Assembly (NCBI GenBank): GCA_032622095.1
Contig: CP136063.1
Coordinates: forward strand, 82,873,980-82,937,979
Direction: 5' to 3'
DNA: 64,000 nt
Source: Siphonodentalium dalli
Lineage: Eukaryota > Mollusca > Scaphopoda > Gadilida > Siphonodentaliidae
The stretch's first letter is position 1. Each line of letters begins with the position of its first letter. Under the pieces are notes generated by a model. That model saw nothing but the letters and a program-made list of their open reading frames with translations. It was not told where the DNA came from and ran no database searches. Shown piece after piece: positions 10,482 through 22,650 of this stretch. The position numbers and the translations under genes were made by a program.

Positions 10482-10628
10482 AAGAAATAAATACACGGTG
10501 TAGAGGTGTGTATGGTCAAGTTGTACCACAAAAAACTGATTGTAGGACGACGCGTAGCGGAGTCCTACAATCAGTTTTTTGTGGTACAACTTGACCATAC
10601 ACACCGATACACCGTGTATTTATTTCTT
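10482..10628. repeat. 147-bp near-perfect palindrome
   Basis: The left arm runs AAGAAATAAATACACGGTGT ... ACAAAAAACTGATTGTAGGAC and the right arm is its complement to TTATTTCTT, around the loop GACGCGTAGCGGAG. Only a few bases differ. A weaker echo (TCGTGGTACAATT ... AATTGTACCACAAAA) lies at 11390-11430, so it may belong to a dispersed hairpin family. Confidence 0.9.
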
Positions 10629-12318
10629 TTGTAATACGACTGAAAGTTTATGGTCACAATTCGACTGAATAGTCAACGAAATACTGCGCTTTTTCGGTCT
10701 CAGGTGAGAAAACATTTCGTGGTGTAATTCGTATTGGGCGTACCGGTACTCGATTTATTTGCATGGAATACTCCGGTAATCTTGTCTTGTTATGAAATTC
10801 CCCCATTGATTTTTCGAGGCACCTCTTCTAGAAAATAATCGTTGTGATTGGCTAAAAAACGATGTGTTTTCAGCGGCGCCCGTGCCTTTCATTTAAATTG
10901 TACAGGAAATACGAATTGCGGTCATTTCTGTGTTGAACGTTGTTGGGACAACATGAATATGATCATCGACTATGGACCATTTTCCTTACACAAAGCGATC
11001 TAAATGATCTTATCCCCCTTCTGTACTGGTGAACAAACGCTTTCATTTTCAACTTGATTCCGAAATATCGAATCGACGAATATGATCGAGATTCGAATCG
11101 ACGAATGCACAGCCCGGCCCCATGGATTTATTTTGTCATTTAATATACTTATTAAGTAACTTTCTTTGGTCGTAACATATATCAATATACCATAACATCA
11201 TTTGGACCATATTCATTGGCAACCAAACTGGTTTCAAGCGACAAATCGCTAGAAAATTCGCAAGATTGTCAAGATGTAGCAAAATTCAAAGGGTTACGGG
11301 TGCGGGTGTACTCCGTTGATGCCCCGTTTGCGCGGAGTTAGAAAAGACGGGAAAAGTCGCGTGCGTCCATCTGTATAAACCGATTTTTTTCGTGGTACAA
11401 TTGGAAAAAGTAGAATTGTACCACAAAACTGGAACGAGATAGCCATGGTAACTCGGGCCACTGGCCAATCAGGACATGGCTTTTAAGCATAGTTAGGCAG
11501 GGTCGTATTACAATTTAGTTTAAATTTAGATCGATCGGTCTAATATTTAAAGACCTGTTTAAGTTCGACCTCAATCAAGTTTCGACTTTCAACTTCAAGT
11601 GACTGATTTTGAATGATAGGGGGTATCAAGCAAATTCACAGAACAAAAGTTATTCTAGTATTTATATACATCAGAACGAATGAGACTGAGAGAAGTGCGA
11701 GAGTCGTGTACCGAACGTTGGCAACACCCGGAATCACCAGGCTGACAAAACCGCGCTTGACTTCACTTAAAGTGATGTGAAACACTCCGGTATGGTGATC
11801 AAATAGAATTGGAGAATAATCTTGTTCAAATTTTTACAAATAGTATATCTAAATTGATAATACTAGTATACACTGTCAGTCTTGTATATGAATCAAATGC
11901 AGTGACTCTCCATGGCAATCATTTTCGCTAGTTTATCGCCGATAGATGCGTCCCGAATCGAGTTGTAAATATTTACAATTGAGCGTAGTTCTGAGGATGA
12001 TTTCACTGGAGTGGTATGGTCAATTTGCTTAAAATGTTTGGCTATGAGTATGTTATTAGAATGTTACATTCATCCAGTTGTCATAGAGCCTGAATACTGA
12101 CTTAATATCAGTTTCACGCACCCGAACAAGTACATAATATGTCTAGCCGGTAATCACACAAAACGTCTAACGACAAGGATATGACTGAAAGACCTTCTTG
12201 ATCACACCAAGTCCTGTTCGGGTTACTTATACATATCGGAAAAATATGGGGTCGACAGGTATACTTGGCTTTATTTTTTATTTTTTAATTAGTTATTTTC
12301 TTATGTTGACATATTCTT
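10629..12318. other. Intergenic DNA, nothing identified
   Basis: Apart from the short GTGGTACAATT inverted repeat at 11390-11430 I see no feature I can name. Open frames at 11000-11185 and 11286-11468 (minus) lack motifs and splice context. Confidence 0.4.
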
Positions 12319-12607
12319 AACCCTTTCATGACGGGAGCTGCTCTGGTGTTGCATTAAACTTTTCATGCCTGGAGCTTCCCGAAATTATGTGCAAACCCTG
12401 TGCCAATGCATATTCTTATACAGGTATACGTATACGAGTCACCCATGGGCACCTCGAATATATAAGAGAATGCATTAGTATAATAATATTTAAGCCAATG
12501 CATTCTCTTAGATATGTGAGGTACCAATACTCACATATATAAGAGAACGCACTGGCACAGGATATTTAATGCTGCTCAAGCACAACACCAGTCATGAAAG
12601 GGTTAAA
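12319..12607. mobile_element. MITE, AATGCATTCTCTTATATATG family (complete)
   Basis: Ends AACCCTTTCATGACGGGAGC and ACCAGTCATGAAAGGGTTAA are terminal inverted repeats. Inside lie two hairpin blocks, 12409-12480 and 12494-12560, each made of GCCAATGCATTCTCTTA and complement. This copy defines the family's true ends. Confidence 0.85.
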
Positions 12608-13163
12608 CATATTATGCCAGTGCATTCTCTTAATACACTCTTAGATATGCAAGTGGTTTCTTTTTTGCATTGTTTATTTTGTTGATGTTAGTTCCAATCG
12701 TTTGACAATGCCTCGAATAACAATCGATCAATGAACTAGGGTTAGCACCCTCCCCTCTCAGGGTAATCTGCAATGTAGCCCACCCCATGCTGGGGATCGT
12801 AGTCCTTGTGCCTGGGAAATCTGGCACCATCCCTGCAAGGTGGTTGGGAGAAAGGTTTAAACACTTGAAAATTCAGTGTCATGTATATTCCCATTCGTCA
12901 AGCGACAACACCGGAGATGATATTAAATTATTTGTACAGGATTGAGATTCTACAGAAGATGTATTTCACAGTAGGTGAACGTCCCATCTCAATATTGCAT
13001 GATTTGGGTGACTTTGGTGAGCCGATTTCGCTTTGCGTTGCTTTCAATCATGGAGTTCTGGAGAAGTTTGAATAAATGTTGAAATTTTTAAATTTATGAA
13101 GCTGTGTGTTCCTTTTCACAATAGTTGAGTCCAATCAAAGATGTTTTTCCTTGATACCTAGAT
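12608..13163. other. Mixed unassigned segment
   Basis: Starts with a solo AGTGCATTCTCTTA fragment of the preceding family (12617-12655), then a more GC-rich patch (12735-12850) of unknown nature. The plus-strand frame 12881-13075 contains TATTTCACAGTAGGTGAACG, which recurs near 18565, so it is more likely repeat than gene. Confidence 0.4.
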
Positions 13164-13584
13164 GCAAGCCTGCAAATAGTGTGTCTGACATTTGCAGAAT
13201 GAGGTCCCCCAGAGGGTGAATTTAGTGACGCTATCCCGCACAGTGGGCTATCGTCACCAAATTTAAATTCACCCTCTGGGAACCTCATTCTGCTAAGGTC
13301 TCATCTTCTAGGAATTATTTATAGTCACAAATTAACAATGTTTTGAGTTACTTAATTCCCTTCTATTCAGTGTCTATATCCCCTAATTTGCAACAGATAA
13401 AATTCACAATCGACGGGAATCATAGTTGAACATCACCAACTTCAATTGGGGAATTTCATACTGATACTAGATCTCCCATAGCAGTTGAGGCTTAAGCAGA
13501 ATGAAGTCCCCAGAGGGTGAATTTGGTGATGCTAACCCTCTGGGGACCTCATTCTGCAAATGACAGACATTATTTGCAGCCTTG
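13164..13584. mobile_element. MITE, GCAGAATGAGGTCCCCAGAG family
   Basis: Terminal inverted repeats CAAGCCTGCAAATAGTGTGT / TTATTTGCAGCCTTG. Each end carries a hairpin of CAGAGGGTGAATTTRGTGA and its complement. The interior is shared, in opposite orientation, with 60981-61376, and partly with 44565-44835. Confidence 0.82.
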
Positions 13585-13639
13585 TACATATAAACACATG
13601 CAAAGTTTCATCTGCCTGAGACTGTCTCCTCCCTTGTGT

Positions 13640-14270
13640 CATGATAAACCACATCGATAGACCACAGTATACCATCATGGTAACACCACGGTAAACTAAA
13701 GTATACCACCATGGTAACACCATGATAAACCAAAGTATACAACCATGGTAACACCACGATAAACCATGGTAAACCACAGTATACCACAATGGTAACACCA
13801 CGGTAAACCACAGTATACCACCATGGAAACACCGTGGTAAACCATGGTAACACCACGGTAAACCACAGTATACCACCATGGTAACACCATGGTAAATCAG
13901 TATTCCACAAGGGTGCCACCTCGGTAAACCGCAGTATTCCACAAGGGTGCCACCTCGATAAACCACAGTGTGCCACCTTGGTATACCGCCGTATTCCACC
14001 ATGGTAAATCACAGTATTCAACAAGGGTGCCACCTCGGTGAACCACAGTATTCCCACCTCGATAAACCACAGTATTCCACAATGGTGCCACCTCGGTAAA
14101 CCGCAGTATTCCACAAGGGTGCCACCTCGGTAAACCACAGTAATCCACAATGGTATTCCACCTTGGTGAATGCGGCCAAAACCCCATGATGGGTTACAAG
14201 GGTCGATTACCAAGGTGGATTACCAAGGTGGTTTTACCAAGGTGGGACCATGGTGGATTTTTATATGGGA
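13640..14270. repeat. CCATGGTGG-word repeat element, copy 2
   Basis: The left part is a fairly regular 34-bp tandem repeat (GGTAACACCACGGTAAACCA plus CAGTATACCACCAT). The right part shifts to GTGCCACCTCGGTAAACC. It ends in ACCATGGTGGATTTTTATAT, the inverse of the start of 7287-7815. A 201-residue open frame on the minus strand (rich in W, Y, H and G) is simply this repeat read in one frame and should not be annotated as a protein. Confidence 0.8.
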
Positions 14271-14458
14271 TAGTTTATGTATCTTTTGTAAACCTCTGCG
14301 TTCACCTTCTATGCGAATATATGCCGTCTATTTATGGGAGAGATTATTTCCATGCGCGAAAGCGGAAATGTTGGAGCCGTTGAAATTGATGAGACTTCTA
14401 TAATGACTAAAAACCTGAAAACTTACAGCGTTGTGTGGAGGATTCAAAGAACGTTGTA

Positions 14459-14717
14459 GCCCTTTCTATACTGAATGTATTCGCCAATTTAGTTATAAAA
14501 AATATACACCGCAGTGGTCTATTATTCATCTGGAGGCGTGGCCAGGAATAATAAGCAGATGGCAGATAATACAAGTACAGAAGGATTCTCATTTTTTTTT
14601 GGAAATGTTCAGATACATGTAATAAATTCAACAAAACGTTTGTTGAATTTATTATCTGAACATTTCCTAACGAATAATTAATTGCTCACCAATTATTATT
14701 TGGTATAGAGAGGGTTA
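14459..14717. mobile_element. MITE, TTAACCCTTTCTATAC family
   Basis: Ends AGCCCTTTCTATACTGAATG and GGTATAGAGAGGGTTA are inverted repeats. The internal inverted repeat GAAATGTTCAGATA ... TATCTGAACATTTCC (14604-14668) encloses a GTTGAATTTATTA hairpin. Confidence 0.82.
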
Positions 14718-15354
14718 CTGTACGAATAAACTTAGACCAAGTCTTCTCGGTCCACAACATCTTGGGATATCGGTTGGGTTGATGCTGTTTTGGACCGAGT
14801 TCCGTCCCGTTTCCTTTATGTAATACATTTCATTGAAAAGACGTACGTTTAGATTTGTCTTCAAAATGGTATATCATTTACCGTGATAGGAAAAGGTAAA
14901 GTGATGGTACGATCGTTTAATATATTGTTTACATACATTTTATGATAGCGCGACAACTCGAAATTCTCTGGGATAACATGACTTTGTTTACTTATAAATC
15001 TCGTTGCATGCTTTGACATTCAACGGACCTCTGATATAAGCATGTTTGATATCACCATGCTGATGACAGGCTGCCCTCTGTTCACATACGCAAAGCGACC
15101 ATTTGAACAAATCCGAAGACATACAAGCAAAATAAATCCAGTCCATGATTCTATAGCATTAACCCAAACGATATCCAAAGCTGTTGTGGGCACAGAAGAT
15201 CGACTTGGTATACTGGAATAACTTCTACCTTTGTTGAAACACATATAATATTCAACTCTCATATTTACATCTTAAATTCTCACTGCATGACTCACGTTCT
15301 GGCGATAAAAGTATGTCATTAAATATAGGCCAACACGAAATAGGAACCCAAAAT

Positions 15355-15545
15355 CGAACTTGCCCGGGTTTTATGGTTGTACCAAATATCATTTCATTTA
15401 GATAACATTAACTAAAGTTATCATCTGCAAGGAAACGTAAATTAAATTGAGGCCAAAGGGCCTTAACTCTGATAAAATGTGTGGCCGACCGCAAAATCGA
15501 ACGTGAACTGTATTTTATGATAGTGAATCTACAGACAAACGGACG
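15355..15545 (+). repeat. Mollusc-type CCATAACTCTGG tandem repeat (diverged)
   Basis: TACCAAATATCATTTCATTT, AAAGTTATCATCTGCAAGGA and GGGCCTTAACTCTGATAAAA match the better-preserved array at 41437-41755 in order and orientation. About one and a half units. Confidence 0.65.
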
Positions 15546-16029
15546 GTAATACATCCTTTATAGATACACTTGTGAGCTGGCCTACTTATGAGCTTCAGAC
15601 AATCCCCTGAGTCGTTATTTCGTGAGAGAATCTGGATTCAGATTACGGATTAGTCCCCGTACGACGTGGTTTGGTAAACGAACAGACCACAATCAGTAAA
15701 CGAACAGACTGTAATCGTAATCAATCGTTATTTCGTCGTAATCCGGATTCCGATTTCGATTACGGACTCAAACGTTCATAATGTAAACAAACCGAGATTG
15801 CACCACCTCGGAGTTTAAAAACACAATCAAACATAAGAATCCGTCACTTGTGTACAAATTATTTCAGAATATAAACGATATATATCAAAGAATTTTAAAT
15901 GCGAAGACAAATTGTGCTATCGAGTGTAAACAGGGAGAATATTACTGAAATTAGCCAAATAATAATGTTATTGATAGTAACGCTGGGGGGAGCACTTTGG
16001 TTGATGGCGAACTTGAAGCAAATCATTGT

Positions 16030-16410
16030 CAATTTCATTGACTTTCATTGACAATTTCACTTTCATCATGTTCGTTTAATAATTCCATCCATAAAATACC
16101 ACCCGAACGCATGTCGATTTCAAATTCGGCGGATACGTCACCATTGACCAAATTCACGTGAACCTGCATGGATATGTCTTCTGCTTTGTTCGTTATTATA
16201 TGTTCCTTCTTATTCAAGACATAGTAGGATTATATTTTATATATGATATGTACTATCTAGTCTTATAGAAATTTCATATTTAAAATGTTTTGTTTCGTTA
16301 AACGCAGTCGTTTTGCACAATAGTCTCTGTAGAGTGCAGAAACGGGAATTTTTTGGCCAACGTGCTGTACATTGGTTGGAAAATAAAGCTTTGCCCATGA
16401 AGCTAATGTT
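16030..16410. repeat. Duplicated block, copy 1 (partner 32120-32475)
   Basis: About 330 bp align by eye with 32120-32475 (GTCGATTTCAA..., CATTGACCRAATTCRCGTG, TCTTCTGCTTTGTTC, GTTGGAAAATAAAGCTTTG). On the minus strand this copy contains a frame reading AKLYFPTNVQ ... IPVSALYRDYC (16263-16460), faintly reminiscent of RFX-type DNA-binding domains; the partner is frameshifted there. Coding status is undetermined: it could be an exon/pseudogene pair or a transposon fragment. Confidence 0.55.
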
Positions 16411-17790
16411 GTTGTCTTATGATCGCACGTGAACTGCTTCTCCCAATCGCACAAACACAAATGTAAAGCTTATTCTAGGATCTCAGGTCTATATATAGTG
16501 GAAATGCAGTCAATTTATTGATAAGTACCCACACGTATATTTATACAGACAATTTTATTGGAGGACAAGTGCTGACTCACTTAAGGGTACCCCCTCTCCC
16601 ATATGTTATTACACTAAAATCGGGTTTGTTTGTTTGTTTGTCTGTTGCGTTTGCTGGCTTGTACGTATCATTAAATGGAAAGTTAGTCAAAAGAATCCTG
16701 ATTTGCCTCACGTGTGAATGACTGTACAGCTAAGAAAATTGTACCAAAGTTCGGGTGGGGCGGGGGGGGGGGGGTGTTGTGACACCCCAAGCAACCCCTG
16801 TCGCCACGTCCCTGTACAACTAACAAGTTTCGTGTGTTCTCCACAACGTCTTCAGAATTTGATTCAGGAGATCGGGAGCTGTTAGAAATGATTGCCCTCA
16901 TCAATAAACACACTTTAACACGAAAAAAGATGCGATTATGTCGGATTGGCAGCTAATTAGGTGCCATGTATATACACATAGAAGAAAGGCATGACTTTCA
17001 CAACAAACATGAACGTTATAAATATAAGATACAAATGATACTTGTGACAGATACATGAGCCATGTTTGACGCTGGGAGAACATTAAACATAATATCGGAG
17101 ACCACGTGGATTTCAAAATCTGACCTAGAATCCGTGTAACCTCGATTTAGCCCCGCCCCGTAATCGGTTTAGGATTCTGGATCCAGATTATCCCACCAAA
17201 TAACGACTCTGTGGATTGAAGCGTCCACTGTTCATGAAGTAGTGGAGTGCAGGCCAAATTTATTGGGGTGGGATATGTTTAAATGTCAATAAATATTGGT
17301 ATCTTTGTTAAAATGTGGTATCAGTCTAATACAATGTAACCATAAATTGTATTGTCAGTTTGGGCAAAGTGGTGTTGATCCTTGCACAGGTAATGAGTCA
17401 AAATTGTGGTTACACAAACTTCTGAAGTGTTGCTAAATATAGTGCACCCCATGCACATGTCGACATGCATCGATTGGTTCAAATAGAGTCACATGCTATA
17501 GCTATGTACAAAACACACCGTGGAATGCAACCGCTTGAAATGGACAAAATGAGCTAGTTTTATACAACCAGATCACATCAGAAAACCCGCCCGCGTTCGA
17601 ATTCAATGTGAACTGTCGCCGTGGTGCGACTTGGGCTCAGGGGCAATAGGTCACCTCTCCAAAATCTGTCTACATCAGATTATCCACATATCTTCAAATT
17701 CTCTTCTATATATCTCAAACAAAACTATGTAATTCTCCCTTTTTCTCCGAATGATCTCATATTAATTTGTGTAATACCAACAGGTGTGTG
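16411..17790. other. Intergenic DNA with G-run
   Basis: Contains a G-rich run at 16757-16773 followed by CGCCACGTCCCTGTAC, a phrase that recurs around 35-41 kb. No gene is supported. Confidence 0.4.
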
Positions 17791-18265
17791 AAGTTAGTTC
17801 GACGTTCGATATTAATTCGATATTCGCGCGAAGTTAGTTCGACATTCGATATTCGGGACTTAGAAAAATTTCAACAACAAATTTTTTTCGTTTTATGCGT
17901 GATGGGTGTGCAATGAGTCCAATTCGTGCTCTCCCACTAAAATATCGTCCGAAATTCCACGCTTTTCCTGTTTTCCAGACCATATATAGCTGGACTTTTT
18001 CACTTACACGACATAGCTATAGAGAGCGCAGGCCGTATTAACGGGCCGATTGAGCTGAAATTTGACAATTATAGTCACTCACATACGAGAACGACACATA
18101 CCAATTTACAAGTCCAGACATGGTCAGGGTCATGTGTTTTGAATATCGAACAGCGAATATCCAACTGACAGAAATTCATCCGATATTCGCGAAAAATTTC
18201 AACAACAAAAATAAATGTTCTTTTTATGCGTGAGGGGTGTGCAATGAGTCCAATTCGTGAAATAA
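17791..18265. repeat. TTCGATATTCG repeats and 65-bp direct repeat
   Basis: GAAGTTAGTTCGACRTTCGA occurs twice (17791 and 17830). AAAATTTCAACAACAAA then TTTTATGCGTGATGGGTGTG and CAATGAGTCCAATTCGTG occur as direct repeats at 17871-17931 and 18192-18261, bracketing about 260 bp. Probably the ends of an unrecognised element. Confidence 0.6.
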
Positions 18266-18384
18266 CATTCCCTTTAGTTTAATACAGTCATTCATAGCTA
18301 AGAAAAAGACAAAGAAAAAAATATGTCCCATTACTGACTATCAACTTCACATTTTTCGGCGACTTCTAAAATATCGAGTTCGGC

Positions 18385-18945
18385 ATACCGTATAGATCAT
18401 TCCATGAATCTCTATACGCTTATCTACGCACGTAGAGATCATATTCCACCAGTACAAAACCTGGGAACCTTTTTGATGTTATGACAGGAAAGTTTATAAC
18501 ATTGAAAAAGTGGTGCAGGTAAATACTAATAGATTTCTTAGTTAATACCCGCGCCTTAATATTGTATTTCACTGTAGGTGAAGGTTCCAACTCGAAATTG
18601 TACGATTAAAGTGACACAAATTGTGCTTGTGTGGCTCAGATTCATGGACATTCTCCCGGGTATTTGATGCAATGTTTATTGCGATATTAGCTTACAAAGT
18701 GTCACAAAAAGCATGCAGTCTCGAGCTGGGACCACCCCCTACTGTGAAGTAGATTATTGAGGAACAAGTATTAACAAAGATATATACTCCATGCCTTGTA
18801 TGTTCAATACTGTAAAATTCCCTGTCAGAACAAGTCAGTATCAGAAAATCAAAAAGTTCCCAGGTTTTGTACTGGTGGAATATGATAAATACGGGCATAG
18901 CTATATAGTAGAGATTCATGGCATGATCTATTATAGGATTACCGA
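18385..18945. mobile_element. Foldback-like inverted repeat
   Basis: Left CATATTCCACCAGTACAAAA, CCTGGGAACCTTTTTGAT, pairs with right TTCCCAGGTTTTGTACTGGT, GGAATATGAT. Outer parts (ATCATTCCATGAATCTCTA / TAGAGATTCATGGCATGAT) also pair. A related single arm occurs at 28260-28340. The minus frame at 18692-18985 lies within it and is not a gene. Confidence 0.72.
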
Positions 18946-19148
18946 TTAACACCAGCCCCAGTAACTCACACACTCTGTATTCCATATCCCTTTCTAATAA
19001 TTTCTGCTATCTTGTTATGTTAATGTATTTGTTCCAAATGTAACAGGAGCGAGGCTCAATGTAAGATGTAAAAACTTGTGCCTCAATTCCATGTGTATTT
19101 GTATATATTCTTCAGATATATTAAAATATGCTTCACGTAAAGTACTAC

Positions 19149-19152
<4 letters not shown>

Positions 19153-19210
<58 letters not shown>
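19153..19210. repeat. (TA)n microsatellite
   Basis: Uninterrupted TA dinucleotides for about 58 bases, ending exactly at the CTAG terminus of the adjacent Helitron-like element. Confidence 0.95.
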
Positions 19211-19211
<1 letters not shown>

Positions 19212-20120
19212 TAGAAGGTGACCCGACTTCGTCCGGGCTTTGACATTGAATTGTCTATTTTGAAGGCCAAGGTCAAGTGGGGTCACGATTTGACCCGTCC
19301 AAAACACAGTGCCCGAACAAAAGTACCCGACAAAAGTACCCGTCGAAATCCATCCGGTTTTACCCGATTTGACCTTGAATTGACCATTTTGAAGGTCAAG
19401 GTCAGGTGGACCAACACCCCAAAAATGGTGGAAATCGGCCCAGCGGATACCGGGAAATCGGCCCAGCGGATACCGAGATACCCTATGCATCAAATTTCGT
19501 CCGTAAAAATCCGCCAGTTTAACCCGATTTGATTTCCACTCAAGTATATAAACGCGCCTCATATACACACGCTCATTAATTATCAAGTTTCAACGTAAAG
19601 ATAAATTACCATCGGTGCCCGAGATATCGCCAAGACGTCTGAAACAGTCAAATGCATCGGCCGGGTAAGAGTTAACGTGATCTAACTGTATGACCTCTAA
19701 CGACGTCATAGAAGTTACGCATTGTTTTTACCCTGATAGAAGATCGTACCACTTCTTCTTAATAATTGAGGCAGATAACTAAAACGGATACATACATATT
19801 ATATATCGTTGGAAAGAGGAAACACGAAAGATTCTCATAGTGTCATTATTATGACTGGCATGTTATTATTCGCGATGTTTCGAATCGATTTGTAAGCACC
19901 GAACTGAAATATATTAGCGCAAAACGGCGTAAAAACAGATTTGACCTCGGCACGTGAAAAGTTGACCTCGCACGGACAAATTAATAGGCCTATGTTAGTC
20001 CTGACCCGAAAATACCCCCACATACCAAGTTTCATCGAAATCGGCTGGGCCATTTTCGAGTCCATCGATTACACACAAACACACAAACACACAAACAGAT
20101 CTTCCAAAATATATAATAGA
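19211..20120 (-). mobile_element. Helitron-like element, type B, inverted copy
   Basis: Reverse orientation relative to 8755-9368. The 3' end CTAGAAGGTGACCCGACTTC (with hairpin) is at 19211, and the 5' end CTTCCAAAATATATAATAGA is at 20101-20120. Both termini match the first copy. The middle (about 19560-19945) is unrelated and makes this copy about 300 bp longer. Confidence 0.8.
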
Positions 20121-20626
20121 CTAGCCGATGAGCCCGACGTTGTCCGGGCTATTCAAAAACCAAATTTCAAGTCGATAGCTCTACCCGTTTCCGAGATCTG
20201 GTCTGCGCATGCGCGAAGCTGGCGTCGCACGGGCTCGGCGACCCGATAAAATTCGTATCCGGGGCAAGATACATTCACATAGCAAATTTCAAGTCGATAG
20301 CTCCACCCGTTTCCGAGATCTCGTCTGCGCGTGCGCGAAGCTGGCGTCGCACGGGCTCGGCGACCCGATAAAATTCGTATCCGGGGCAAGATACATTCAC
20401 ATAGCAAATTTCAAGTCGATAGCTCCACCCGTTTCCGAGATCTCGTCTGCGCATGCGCGAAGCGGGCGCCACACGGGCTCGCCAATACGACAACGTTCAC
20501 CGCCTGGTCAAACTACACACACGTACCAAGTTTCGTCCCGATCGGTCCAGAATCGTAGATTTGTATAAATGACAGACAGACAAACAAACAAACATACAGA
20601 CAGAGGTCTTCAAAATATATATGAGA
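20121..20626 (-). mobile_element. Helitron-like element, type A, inverted copy
   Basis: CTAGCCGATGAGCCCGACGT opens the element at the exact base after type B ends, followed by roughly 122-bp tandem units, an ACAGACAAACAAAC microsatellite and the 5' end GTCTTCAAAATATATATGAG. Order and junction with type B are identical to 8371-9368. Confidence 0.82.
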
Positions 20627-21479
20627 TATATATATATATATAATACACCTCTGAATCGGAGAAACACTTATTTATTTCTACTATGGTGAAAATCAGTCCA
20701 CGAATGAAGGTCAAGCGGTCACACGCAACCTGCATTCCAAGCAAATACCCATCATATCAGATATACACCTTAATTAACGTCAAAGGCGTGTATGCCAACA
20801 AAGGTCAGACTCAATCAAAACGATATAAATCAAACTGACTTTTAAAATTTCCAAAGTAACCAAGATAATTTTCTCGTTGAATAAACAAACATGAATGACT
20901 TATAGTCCAATCACTTTAATGGCATTCTGTGTTACCGACATTCTTTTCCTATACAAGTCTATATATATATCAAAGGTTGGGCAACCGTGTTATGATGCAG
21001 GTAAATGAGGATTAAAGGGGTAATGTGCGCCATTTTCAATAAATTCCCGGTGATAACAACGATCTAATATCGATAATATATATAAAACTAATTAATTTGA
21101 GGTTTTAAGAATGCTTCTGCTATGTAATGGGTTATGAACTTAACTCTTGGTAGGAGGGTTTGAGTTCACCATAATGAGGGATGACACCAAAAAGTTCAGC
21201 TTGCAAAATGTTTTCATCAAGGACCAATCAATGCTCATTGACATGGAAAGGCTCAGGTTTAAATAGTTCTATTAAAAATCATTTATTCAACCTGATATAA
21301 ATGTAAACTCTTCAAATAAAAATATACTATTAAAAAAGCCATAATAAAATAAAATATAAAGTTGTTAAAACAAAACAATAATCGATTTCAACGATATTCG
21401 TTACATGGGTCTAAGATCACCTCTGGATGCGAGCGGTGAAATTTGAACGGTTTTCGATGAACAAAATGGACACCAGCAG
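20627..21479. other. AT-rich DNA, nothing identified
   Basis: TA-rich start, then ordinary sequence without a repeat or splice-supported frame that I can name. Confidence 0.4.
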
Positions 21480-21835
21480 CCATCTTGTATTTTACTCTTT
21501 GCATCAGTAAATCCTTTAGAACACCCTAGTGCCTACAGAGCTTATCCCTCATCCGATCATCACCAAACTTCATATGAATCGGTGTGACCTCTCGATTGGT
21601 GCCTACCATTTTTTCCCGAATTCTGTAAAAACATGGCTGCCAGCGGCCATCTTGGATTTTACTCTATGTATGACTAAATCCTTTAGCACATCTTACAGGT
21701 CACATTTCTCATCTAATTGTCACCAATCTTTGGGGTGACCTCCAGATGGGAGCCTCCCTTTTTCTCCCGTAGTTTGTTAACAAAAAACATGGCTGCCAAC
21801 AGCCGTCTTGGATTTCAAATGTGAATCCATCAGCA
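21480..21835 (-). repeat. AAGATGGC repeat, about 150-bp units (two to three)
   Basis: Each unit has AGCCATCTTGGATTTTACTC or its kin, then AAATCCTTTAGCACA, TCATCYRATYRTCACCAA, GGTGACCTC and GGGAGCCTCCCTTTTTCTCC, i.e. the reverse complement of the arrays at 48480-59330. Confidence 0.78.
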
Positions 21836-22514
21836 CAACCAACAGCCCACATTTATTGGAGAATTGCTTTCAAATTTTACAGCCTTATTGGTAAATAAAG
21901 AGTAGGAATGCTTCTATAATCATGATACGGAACATAGATCGGATAAGATCGGGACAACTAATCAAAATAGCCATTTGAAGCAGTTTGAAAGGGGTTGGTC
22001 CCTAGCTCAGAATCTGAAAAAAATAAATATTAGGGGATGGTGGGTACCCAGAGGGCGGAAAAAATAAAAGAGCGCCTAGTGTCCGGAATTTTTTTCCTGA
22101 CCAACCCCTGTGTAGTCATAAATTAAATTACGAATTTCCGCGTACAAGACGTAATCAAAATAATTCACGGATAGTGGATTGGGCAAAGCGTGGCACACAT
22201 GATCGTGTAAAAAAATACGGAGCGTAAACCCAAGCCACTCACTGACTAGTGACTATACAATGATTTAATTGAGTATATGGGACTAGTATGCATATAATAT
22301 AACATTTATTTGATACATTTGCTTGAAAACTGTCCGAAAAATACTCGACAACGACAATTGGTATTTTCGCATTCCGGCTAATCTGCCATCCGTAACATTA
22401 CTTCGTACTCAACAGACTTTCAAATAATTGAAATCTGGTTACCTTATTCTACAACTCAGAGACTAAAGAAACCAACAACAACATTTGGGTACAGTGTCCC
22501 TTTAATGTCGATGT

Positions 22515-22650
22515 TAACCCTTCCATGACTGTGCATTCTCTTATATATGCGAGCCTCCCTATATATGGGAGACTCCCATATATAAGAGAATGCACTGGCA
22601 CATGATCTTTAATGCTGCATCTGCGCAGCTCCCGTGATGAAAGGGTAAAC
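22515..22650. mobile_element. MITE, AATGCATTCTCTTATATATG family (short copy)
   Basis: TTAACCCTTCCATGACTGTG ... CTCCCGTGATGAAAGGGTAA with a single hairpin block (GTGCATTCTCTTATATATGC ... TATATAAGAGAATGCACTGG), so one of the usual two blocks has been lost. Confidence 0.82.

Noticed and set aside
13608-14213. 201-residue minus-strand open frame rich in W, Y, H, G
   Set aside because: It is a direct translation of the 34-bp CCATGGTGG-type repeat; other frames are equally open and composition is repetitive.
15020-15262. Minus frame containing SSVPTTALDIVWVN, briefly considered as a Cys-loop receptor M3 segment
   Set aside because: Resemblance is limited to a few residues, no neighbouring exons with M1/M2/M4 or Cys-loop were found, and splice borders are weak.
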